A DNA stretch of 64,000 nucleotides, taken from the NCBI GenBank assembly GCA_002699145.1, contig PABK01000035.1, forward strand, positions 278,704 through 342,703, given 5' to 3'. The translations under genes and the position numbers were made by a program. How positions within the stretch are numbered: the stretch's first letter is position 1; each line of letters begins with the position of its first letter. Positions 57,935-64,000 of this stretch are shown piece by piece. The notes under the pieces are model-generated. The model searched no databases and was not told the DNA's origin. It worked only from the letters and a program-made list of their open reading frames with translations. This stretch comes from Halioglobus sp. GTDB lineage: Bacteria > Pseudomonadota > Gammaproteobacteria > Pseudomonadales > Halieaceae.

Positions 57935-58552
57935 ATGGCCGCCACCGACCTCGCGGCGATCCGCTCGTTCCTGCCCTGCGCGACGCCCCGCGCCTGGGTG
58001 GACTGGGCGCTGCAGAACCCCTCGATACTGCTGGTGGACCACGCCAACTGTGAAAAAAAGGCCGCCTCCACCGCGCTCAACCTGATGTACCGCTATGTCG
58101 AGCACCATGACCTGTTGCGGCGGCTGTCGAAACTGGCGCGCGAGGAACTGCGTCACTTCGAGCAGGTCATCGCGCTGATGCGCGCGCGCGACATCGATTA
58201 CCCGCAGTTGTCGGCCTCCCGCTACGCCGGTGAGTTGCGCCGCGGTGTGCGCAGCGCCGAACCCGGTCGGCTGGTGGACACGCTGCTGGTGGGCGCGATC
58301 ATCGAGGCGCGCTCCTGCGAGCGCTTCGCTGTGCTGGCGCCGGAACTGGATGCCGAGCTGGGCGAGTTCTACAGTTCACTGCTCAGGTCCGAGGCGCGGC
58401 ACTACCAGGATTACCTGGCGCTGGCCCGGGCGCTGTCCGGCGCGGAGGAGGTGCAGCGCAGGCTGCCGGGACTGCTGGCGCGCGAGCGCGAATTGATCGA
58501 GTCGCCCGATACCGAATTCCGTTTCCACAGCGGTGTGCCCACGCTTGCCTAG
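57935..58552 (+). CDS. miaE: tRNA-(ms2io6A)-hydroxylase
   Basis: This 205-residue helical-bundle diiron protein has KLAREELRHFEQV (ExxH), EARSCERF and LLRSEARHYQDYL (ExxH), which supply the carboxylate and His ligands of the MiaE family. It hydroxylates ms2i6A37 of tRNA to ms2io6A. ATG 57935 follows the DUF1289 stop by 3 bp. Confidence 0.93.
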   Translation: MAATDLAAIRSFLPCATPRAWVDWALQNPSILLVDHANCEKKAASTALNLMYRYVEHHDLLRRLSKLAREELRHFEQVIALMRARDIDYPQLSASRYAGELRRGVRSAEPGRLVDTLLVGAIIEARSCERFAVLAPELDAELGEFYSSLLRSEARHYQDYLALARALSGAEEVQRRLPGLLARERELIESPDTEFRFHSGVPTLA

Positions 58553-58627
58553 ACGCCCACTCGCGCAGCCAGCGCAGCGACAGGCTGGTTGAATCGTGCT
58601 CAAGACAATACTGTAACCTGTTGATTG

Positions 58628-59350
58628 TTAAATATTTAACGGGTTGACAAGAACACTTTCCTCAGAAGTTACTTTAAGTCCCAGCGGGCCGGACTCCCAG
58701 TCTCCCAGTACCCAGCGGGTCCCGGCTGCGTGTTCGTGTCGCCCGGGGCGGTGGGTGTGGCCGTGGATCAGCTGCGCCGCGCCGTGCTGCGCCATGACGC
58801 GCTCCACCTCGGCGGGGGTGACATCGACGATGTCGGCTGCCTTGTTGCCCTGCGCCTCGTGGCTGATGCGGCGCAGGTCCGCGGCGAGGGCGCGTCGCTG
58901 CTGCAGGTCGCGTGCGAGGATCTGGGCCTGCCAGTGCGCAGAGCGTGCGCGGCGGCGAAACGCCTGGTAGTCCCGGTCGGCGGTGCACAGGCTGTCCCCG
59001 TGCATGAGCAGCGTCGGCGTGCCGTGCAGGTCCAGCAGCGTGGGGTCGGCGAGCAGGCGCGCACCGGTGGCGCGGCAGAACGCGGCGCCGAGCAGGAAGT
59101 CGCGGTTGCCGTGCAGCAGGCAGAGCTGGCCACCGCGGGCGGTAAACGCCGCCAGCTCCGAGCGCGTGCTCTCGGCCAGGGCGCAATCGTCGTCGTCCCC
59201 GGGCCAGGCCTCGAACAGGTCGCCGAGAATGTAGAGGGCGTGCCCGTCTCCGAGGCGCTGCAGGAAAGTGGCGAAATCCCGGCCCGAACGTGGCCGCGCC
59301 GGGTCCAGGTGCAGGTCGGCGATGAACCAGGTGACGGGCGCGGCCGGCAC
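58628..59350 (-). CDS. lpxH: UDP-2,3-diacylglucosamine diphosphatase
   Basis: The 240-residue protein starts at GTG 59350. Calcineurin-like metal motifs are IADLHLD, GDLFEAW, LHGNRDFLLG, LMHGDSLC and HGHTHRPG. It hydrolyses UDP-2,3-diacylglucosamine to lipid X at the inner-membrane face in lipid A synthesis. It follows ppiB by 10 bp, in the same order as in Pseudomonas. Confidence 0.95.
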   Translation of the reverse strand: MPAAPVTWFIADLHLDPARPRSGRDFATFLQRLGDGHALYILGDLFEAWPGDDDDCALAESTRSELAAFTARGGQLCLLHGNRDFLLGAAFCRATGARLLADPTLLDLHGTPTLLMHGDSLCTADRDYQAFRRRARSAHWQAQILARDLQQRRALAADLRRISHEAQGNKAADIVDVTPAEVERVMAQHGAAQLIHGHTHRPGRHEHAAGTRWVLGDWESGPLGLKVTSEESVLVNPLNI

Positions 59351-59360
59351 GGCGCGGAGT

Positions 59361-59858
59361 TTACTCCTCCACGATCTCCACCGACTCGATGATCACCGGG
59401 TCGGTGGGCACGTCCTGGTGGGGGCCGTGGCTGCCGGTGGGCACTGCGCGAATCTTGTCCAGCACCTCGTCCCCGGCGGTCACCCGGCCGAATACCGCGT
59501 ATCCCCAGCCCTGGGCGGTCTTGCCCGTGTGGTTGAGAAAGTCGTTGTCCTTGACGTTGATGAAGAACTGCGAGGTGGCGGAGTGCGGGTCCATGGTGCG
59601 CGCCATGGCGATGGTGCCGAAATCGTTTTTCAGCCCGTTGTCCGCCTCGTTCTCGATCGGCTCGGCGGTCTCTTTTTGCTGCATGTCGGTGTCGAAACCG
59701 CCGCCCTGGATCATGAAATTGTCGATCACCCGGTGGAAAATCGTCCCGTCGTAGTAGCCGTCGCGGGCGTAGCTGAGGAAATTGGCGACGGTCGCGGGCG
59801 CTTTTTCGGCGTCCAGTTCCAGTGTGATTTCGCCGAAGGTCGTGCGGATGATGACCAT
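59361..59858 (-). CDS. ppiB: Peptidyl-prolyl cis-trans isomerase B (cyclophilin)
   Basis: The 165-residue protein starts at ATG 59858, preceded by AAGGA; the longer open frame to 59966 is unlikely. [29 protein letters not shown] carries the catalytic Arg. [33 protein letters not shown] and the terminal VIIESVEI complete the single-domain cyclophilin. There is no signal peptide, so it is cytosolic. It diverges from glnS. Confidence 0.95.
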   Translation of the reverse strand: MVIIRTTFGEITLELDAEKAPATVANFLSYARDGYYDGTIFHRVIDNFMIQGGGFDTDMQQKETAEPIENEADNGLKNDFGTIAMARTMDPHSATSQFFINVKDNDFLNHTGKTAQGWGYAVFGRVTAGDEVLDKIRAVPTGSHGPHQDVPTDPVIIESVEIVEE

Positions 59859-59997
59859 ATTATTGCGTCCTTGGATGGTTGGCGGGATCGGGCGGGCAAT
59901 AATACGGGCTTTTTGCCCCGAGGAAAACCGCCGTGGCCGGGCGGGATGATGGTGATAATTGGCCACGCGGTGGCTATAAGGCGGGTGTCGCAGCCGC

Positions 59998-60003
59998 TAT
60001 AAT
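59998..60003 (+). promoter_or_regulatory. glnS -10 box
   Basis: A perfect TATAAT is present about 20-35 bases before the candidate glnS starts. No recognisable -35 was seen. A start near 60010 would leave a very short leader. Confidence 0.45.
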
Positions 60004-60023
60004 ACGCGCCTTTTTGCCAAGTG

Positions 60024-61694
60024 ATGTATTTGGACATGGACGACGCCCCGGCCAGCAACTTTCTGCAGACCATCATCAGCGAGGATCTCGCCGCCGGGCG
60101 CGTGTCCGAGGTGGTGACGCGCTTTCCCCCGGAGCCCAACGGCTACCTGCACGTTGGGCACGCCAAGTCCATCAGCGTCAATTTCGGCCTCGCCGAGGCA
60201 AACGGCGGGCGCTGCAACCTGCGCTTCGACGACACCAACCCGGAGAAGGAGAGCCAGGAGTTCATCGAGTCCATACAGGAGGATATCCGCTGGTTGGGCT
60301 ACCGCTGGGACGGTGAGCCGCGCTACGCCTCTAGCTATTTCCAGCAACTCTACGACTGGGCCGAACACCTGGTGCGCAACGGCGACGCCTACGTCTGTGA
60401 CCTGGATGCGGACCAGGCGCGCGAATACCGCGGAACGCTCACCGAGGCGGGACGCAACAGCCCCTACCGCGAGCGCTCCGTGGAAGAGAATCTCGACCTG
60501 CTGGCGCGCATGAAAGCGGGGGAGTTCGACGAGGGCGCGAAGGTGCTGCGCGCGAAGATCGACATGGCCTCGCCGAACATGAACCTGCGCGACCCGATTC
60601 TTTACCGCATTCGCAAGGTCCGCCACCACCAGACCGGCAACGACTGGGTCATCTACCCGACCTACGATTTCGCCCACGGGCAGGAAGACGCCATCGAGGG
60701 TATCACCCACTCCATTTGCACGCTGGAGTTCGAGGATCACCGGCCGTTGTACGACTGGTTGCTGGAGCACCTGCCCGTGAGCTGTCGGCCGCGGCAGTAC
60801 GAGTTTGGTCGCCTAAACCCGAGCTACACGGTGACCAGCAAGCGCAAGCTCAAACAGCTGGTCGACCAGGGCGTGGTCGCCGGCTGGGACGACCCGCGCA
60901 TGCCGACTATTGCGGGCATGCGCCGGCGCGGCTATACGCCCGCGGCGATCCGCCGCTTCTGCGACATGATCGGCACCACGCGCAGCGACGGCGTGGTGGA
61001 CGTGGCAATGCTGGAGTTCGCCATTCGCGAGGACCTCAACGAGAACGCGCCGCGCGGCATGTGCGTGCTCAACCCGCTGAAGGTCGTGCTCACCGATTAC
61101 CCTGAGGACAAGGTGGAAGAACTGTCGGCGCCACGCCACCCGTCGCGTGTCGATCTCGGTGAGCGGGTGCTGCCCTTTACCCGGGAACTGTTTATCGACG
61201 CCGACGACTTCCGCGAGGAGGCAAACAAGAAGTACAAGCGCCTGGTGCTGGGCAAGCGTGTGCGCCTGCGCAACGCCTGGGTGATCGAGGCGGACGAGGT
61301 GGTGCGAGATGACAGCGGCCAGATCGTCGAGGTGCGCGCGCACACGGTGCCGGGCACGCTGGGAGAAAACCCCGCCGATGGTGTCAAGCCGCGCGGCGTC
61401 ATCCAGTGGGTCTCGGCCAGCCACGGCCGGCGCGCCGAGGTGCGGCTGTACGACCGCCTGTTCAACGACGAGGCGCCGGACAAGGGCGACAAGGATTTTC
61501 TGGACCACCTAAACCCGGAATCACTGCGTGTCGTCGAGCAGGCCTGGATCGAACCCGCCCTGGCGCAGGCGCGTCCCGAGGACAGTTACCAGTTCGAGCG
61601 CGAGGGCTACTTCGTCGCCGACCGTTATGACCACAGTACCGACACACCGGTGTTCAACCGCACCATCGGCCTGCGTGATTCCTGGAGTGATTAA
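60024..61694 (+). CDS. glnS: Glutaminyl-tRNA synthetase
   Basis: About 556 residues from ATG 60024; GTG 60021 and ATG 60036 are alternatives and no clear Shine-Dalgarno site separates them. The class I motif HVGH (about residues 43-46) lies in PPEPNGYLHVGHAKS. RFDDTNPEKE, ICTLEFEDHRPLYDWLLEHL and the KMSKS variant TSKRKL are GlnRS-specific. The C-terminal beta-barrels are complete, and the length is close to E. coli (about 554). Downstream, a 31-bp tandem array separates it from cysS. Confidence 0.96.
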   Translation: MYLDMDDAPASNFLQTIISEDLAAGRVSEVVTRFPPEPNGYLHVGHAKSISVNFGLAEANGGRCNLRFDDTNPEKESQEFIESIQEDIRWLGYRWDGEPRYASSYFQQLYDWAEHLVRNGDAYVCDLDADQAREYRGTLTEAGRNSPYRERSVEENLDLLARMKAGEFDEGAKVLRAKIDMASPNMNLRDPILYRIRKVRHHQTGNDWVIYPTYDFAHGQEDAIEGITHSICTLEFEDHRPLYDWLLEHLPVSCRPRQYEFGRLNPSYTVTSKRKLKQLVDQGVVAGWDDPRMPTIAGMRRRGYTPAAIRRFCDMIGTTRSDGVVDVAMLEFAIREDLNENAPRGMCVLNPLKVVLTDYPEDKVEELSAPRHPSRVDLGERVLPFTRELFIDADDFREEANKKYKRLVLGKRVRLRNAWVIEADEVVRDDSGQIVEVRAHTVPGTLGENPADGVKPRGVIQWVSASHGRRAEVRLYDRLFNDEAPDKGDKDFLDHLNPESLRVVEQAWIEPALAQARPEDSYQFEREGYFVADRYDHSTDTPVFNRTIGLRDSWSD

Positions 61695-61700
61695 GCCGGT

Positions 61701-62041
61701 TTCGTCAACCCCGCACACGCGGGAACCCCGCCCCGTCATGCCCGCGCAGGCGCAAACCCCGCCCCGTCATGCCCGCGCAAGCGCAAACCCCGCCCCGTCA
61801 TTCCCGCGCAAGCGGGAATCCAGACCCGTCATTCCCGCGCAAGCGGGAATCCAGACCCGTCATTCCCGCGCAAGCGCAAACCCCGCCCCGTCATTCCCGC
61901 GCAAGCGGGAATCCAGACCCGTCATTCCCGCGCAAGCGCAAACACCAACCCGTCATTCCCGCGCAAGCGCAAACACCGACCCGTCATTCCCGCGCAAGCG
62001 CAAACCCCAACCCGTCATTCCCGCGCAAGCGGGAATCCACA
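61701..62041. repeat. 31-bp tandem array, 11 units, between glnS and cysS
   Basis: Units start at 61701 (degenerate), 61732, 61763, 61794, 61825, 61856, 61887, 61918, 61949, 61980 and 62011, an unbroken 31-bp period. Each unit has CCCGTCATTCCCGCGCAAGC (T replaced by G in some) and ends in one of two ways. Four units (61794, 61825, 61887, 62011) complete the palindrome ATTCCC-N8-GGGAAT. The others end in GCAAACMCC-type sequence that breaks it. The core matches the ATTCCC-N8-GGGAAT form known as dRS3 in Neisseria and similar REP-like elements elsewhere. No spacers are present, so it is not CRISPR. The 62042-62064 leader of cysS follows directly. Confidence 0.92.
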
Positions 62042-62064
62042 GGCAGCAATAACGGAACGCTGAA

Positions 62065-63438
62065 ATGTCACTGAAACTCTACAACACCATGACCGCCGCC
62101 AAGGAGGACTTCGAACCCCTGGTCCCTGACACCGTGACCATGTATGTCTGCGGCCCGACGGTTTACAACCTGGCGCACATCGGCAACGCGCGCCCGGTGG
62201 TGGTGTTCGACACGCTGTTCCGCCTGCTGCAAACGCATTTTTCCAGCGTGACCTACGCGCGCAACATCACCGATATCGACGACAAGATTATCGCAGCCGC
62301 ACACGAGAGCGGCCGTGGTATCGATTCGGTAACCGCCGAGTTTACCGAGAAATACCGCCAGGACATGGCGCAGCTCAACGCACTGCCGCCAAGCCTGGAG
62401 CCCTGCGCCACGGACAACATTGCAGCGATGATTGAACTGACCCGCACGCTGATCGACAAGGGTCACGCCTACGAGTCCGCCGGGCACGTACTGTTCGCCG
62501 TGGAATCCATGCCCGACTACGGCCGCCTGTCGAAGCGCTCCCTGGACGACATGCTGGCCGGCGCCCGGGTCGAGGTCGCGGACTACAAGCGCCATCCCGG
62601 CGACTTCGTACTATGGAAGCCGGCCGCGGAGGGTGATCCGGGCTGGGACAGCCCCTGGGGACGCGGTCGGCCGGGCTGGCACCTGGAGTGCTCGGCGATG
62701 ATCCGCGAACACCTGGGCGAGACCATCGATATTCACGGCGGCGGCCGCGACCTGATCTTTCCGCACCACGAGAACGAGATCGCGCAGAGCCGCTGCGCGC
62801 ACGGTGGCGACTACGTGCGCTACTGGATGCACAACGCCTATCTCGACATCGATGGCGAGAAGATGTCCAAGTCCCTGGGCAATTTCCGCACCGTGCGCGA
62901 CCTGCTGGGCAGCTACCGCGGCGAGGTGCTGCGCTTTGCACTGTTGTCCGCGCACTACCGCTCGCCGCTGGACTTCTCCGCGGACCTGCTGCAGCAGGCG
63001 CAGGCCACCCTGGACAGCCTCTACGGCACCCTGCGCGCGGTGCAGCACATCGAGTTGGACACGCAGGTGAGCCTGGCCGGGGAGCCGTTCTACGCCGCTC
63101 TCAACGACGATCTGAACACGCCTGTGGCCATCGCCGAGATCCACGCCCTGGCCAGGGCGCTGAACAAGGCCGACCGGAGCGAACAGGCGACGCTGAAGGC
63201 GCGCATCCTGGCCGCGGGCAACTTGCTGGGCATCCTTGAGCAGGATCCCACCGAGTGGTTGCAGGGTGCGGATGGCGATGCTATCCCAGCCGAGGCCATT
63301 GAGGCCTTGATCGCCGAGCGGGAACAGGCCAAGCGGGACAAGAACTACGCCCGCGCCGACGAAATCCGCGAACAATTGGCGGCGGACGGTGTCGTGCTGG
63401 AGGATTCACGGGAAGGGACGCGCTGGAAACGAGGGTGA
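62065..63438 (+). CDS. cysS: Cysteinyl-tRNA synthetase
   Basis: The protein has 457 residues. [19 protein letters not shown] carries the zinc Cys and HIGH-like [12 protein letters not shown] and [18 protein letters not shown] supply the remaining zinc and active-site residues. KMSKS is present in [11 protein letters not shown], and the C-terminal helical domain is complete. Its Shine-Dalgarno match (CGGAAC) is weak and lies just after the repeat array, so expression may depend on read-through from glnS. A different repeat array begins within about 15 bp of its stop. Confidence 0.97.
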   Translation: MSLKLYNTMTAAKEDFEPLVPDTVTMYVCGPTVYNLAHIGNARPVVVFDTLFRLLQTHFSSVTYARNITDIDDKIIAAAHESGRGIDSVTAEFTEKYRQDMAQLNALPPSLEPCATDNIAAMIELTRTLIDKGHAYESAGHVLFAVESMPDYGRLSKRSLDDMLAGARVEVADYKRHPGDFVLWKPAAEGDPGWDSPWGRGRPGWHLECSAMIREHLGETIDIHGGGRDLIFPHHENEIAQSRCAHGGDYVRYWMHNAYLDIDGEKMSKSLGNFRTVRDLLGSYRGEVLRFALLSAHYRSPLDFSADLLQQAQATLDSLYGTLRAVQHIELDTQVSLAGEPFYAALNDDLNTPVAIAEIHALARALNKADRSEQATLKARILAAGNLLGILEQDPTEWLQGADGDAIPAEAIEALIAEREQAKRDKNYARADEIREQLAADGVVLEDSREGTRWKRG

Positions 63439-63453
63439 AACCCCTTCTAGGCG

Positions 63454-63490
63454 GGGATTCTGGACCCCCGCTTGCGCGGGGGTGACGGGA
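63454..63490. repeat. Single REP-like palindromic element after cysS
   Basis: A copy of the palindromic core in the orientation opposite to the first array (GGATTC, then CCCCCGCTTGCGCGGGGG and GTGACGG). It is the entry point of the downstream array. Confidence 0.7.
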
Positions 63491-63596
63491 GGTGATCCGG
63501 CTCAACCTGCGCGGGGGTGACGGGTGGTGATCCGGCTCAACCTGCGCGGGGGTGACGGGTGGTGATCCGGCTCAACCTGCGCGGGGGGTGACGGAT
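63491..63596. repeat. 35-bp tandem repeat, three units
   Basis: Units at 63491-63525, 63526-63560 and 63561-63596 (the last with one extra G) share GGTGATCCGGCTCAACCTGC and end GGGTGACGG. A fourth partial copy occurs at 63726-63760. Confidence 0.88.
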
Positions 63597-63641
63597 GGTA
63601 TAGCTACCGCAGCCCGTCATTCCCGCAGTCCATTTTGACCC

Positions 63642-63723
63642 GTCATTCCCGCGAAAGCGGGAATCCAGTGAGCGTAAGCGCGGCAGTAAAGATCATGGAC
63701 CCCCGCTTTCGCGGGGGTGACGG
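63642..63723. repeat. 82-bp REPIN-like inverted doublet, copy 1
   Basis: A left half GTCATTCCCGCGAAAGC...ATCCA and a right half that is its inverted, diverged copy (TGGACCCCCGC...GTGACGG) flank a short centre. The element has the head-to-head organisation of REPIN/MITE-like doublets. Confidence 0.75.
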
Positions 63724-63780
63724 ATGGCGGTCCGGCTCAACCTGCGCGGGGGATGACGGATGGTATGGCTACCGCAGCCC

Positions 63781-63910
63781 GTCATTCCCGCAGTCCATTT
63801 TCACCGGTCATTCCCGCAGTCGATTTTCACCGGTCATTCCCGCAGTCGATTTTCACCGGTCATTCCCGCAGTCGATTTTCACCGGTCATTCCCGCAGTCC
63901 ATTTTCAACG
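63781..63910. repeat. 26-bp tandem repeat, five units
   Basis: Units start at 63781, 63807, 63833, 63859 and 63885 (GTCATTCCCGCAGTC then SATTTTCAMCG). A single unit of the same type is present at 63616-63641 in the upstream copy of the segment. Confidence 0.9.
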
Positions 63911-63992
63911 GTCATTCCCGCGAAAGCGGGAATCCAGTGAGCGTAAGCGCGGCAGTAAAGATCATGGACCCCCGCTTTCGCGGGGGTGACGG
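63911..63992. repeat. 82-bp REPIN-like inverted doublet, copy 2
   Basis: This appears identical on reading to the element at 63642-63723. Together with the 26-bp units it forms the second copy (63726-63992) of the 63561-63723 segment. The array continues to the end of the window. Confidence 0.75.
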
Positions 63993-64000
63993 GCTGCGCG

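Larger units (their letters stand above)
63439..64000. other. Gene-less repeat region at the window end
   Basis: No gene is supported here; all open frames are read-through of the repeats. The content is 15 bp of unique sequence after cysS, one REP-like element, a 3x35-bp array, and two tandem copies of a composite segment (163 and 267 bp). Confidence 0.85.

Noticed and set aside
61701..62041. CRISPR array
   Set aside because: Units are contiguous with no unique spacers, the period is constant because the whole unit repeats, and no cas genes are nearby.
61528..62074. Long open frames through the 31-bp array that would encode repetitive proteins
   Set aside because: Because 31 is not a multiple of 3 and the unit lacks stops, several frames stay open and read the same repeat in rotation. 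There is no ribosome site or codon bias, so they are artefacts of the repeat.
63635..63989. Open frames in the terminal repeat region
   Set aside because: They consist only of translated palindromic repeats; no promoter or ribosome site is visible.

Overview
The window is a high-GC chromosomal segment of a Gram-negative gammaproteobacterium. The main evidence is the block leuC-leuD-asd-fimV-truA-trpF-trpB-trpA-accD-folC-SPOR-cvpA-purF-metZ (34.9-50.3 kb) and the cysS/glnS//ppiB-lpxH neighbourhood (58.6-63.4 kb). Both orders are familiar from Pseudomonas and its marine relatives. The paired acyl-CoA dehydrogenases, thiolase, epoxide hydrolase, ring-hydroxylating dioxygenase fragment and LLM flavin enzyme would fit a marine lipid- or hydrocarbon-degrading lineage such as Halieaceae. 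That placement is inference from gene content, not from a search.

Layout: 1-5 kb holds the end of a dioxygenase beta subunit, slt, and a radical-SAM arsenosugar/selenodomain cluster (arsS plus two glycosyltransferase-like genes). It ends with an orphan phage-like gene beside an A+T-rich gap. 5.2-10.2 kb holds yciH, slyX, two acyl-CoA dehydrogenases and a membrane-anchored amidohydrolase. 10.3-14.8 kb holds a RecB-like nuclease domain with apparently lost catalytic residues and a long disordered tail, an epoxide hydrolase, and a Gram-negative sortase with a single C-terminally anchored cargo. 14.9-24.4 kb mixes a small basic protein, a secreted metallopeptidase, an MBL hydrolase, plsC, thiolase, alcohol dehydrogenase, an OmpA-type lipoprotein, a nitrobindin-like barrel, a YdjM-like membrane protein, an aminotransferase and a cupin. 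24.5-33.8 kb carries ppdK, an LLM oxidoreductase, an HTH protein with a histone-H1-like tail, rlmKL, a CurA-type reductase, a flavodoxin-like protein and a thioesterase. A convergent gap at 31.4-31.7 kb carries a cluster of DnaA-box-like 9-mers.

33.8-50.3 kb is the biosynthetic superoperon: a divergent LysR regulator, leuCD (leuB absent), asd, fimV, truA, trpFBA, accD, folC, a SPOR protein, cvpA, purF and metZ. Many junctions overlap by 1-11 bp. 50.6-54.7 kb is a MoxR-DUF58-TgpA operon, followed by convergent acnB. 57.4-58.6 kb is a DUF1289 gene with miaE. 58.6-63.4 kb is lpxH-ppiB diverging from glnS-cysS. cysS is bracketed by two different palindrome-derived repeat arrays, the second running to the window end.

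Most of the window is conserved housekeeping sequence. The least explained parts are the sortase/cargo pair, the DnaA-box cluster, the degenerate RecB-like protein, an A9 tract in fimV with stops in both alternative frames, and the two repeat arrays. No tRNA, rRNA, CRISPR or insertion sequence was recognised.
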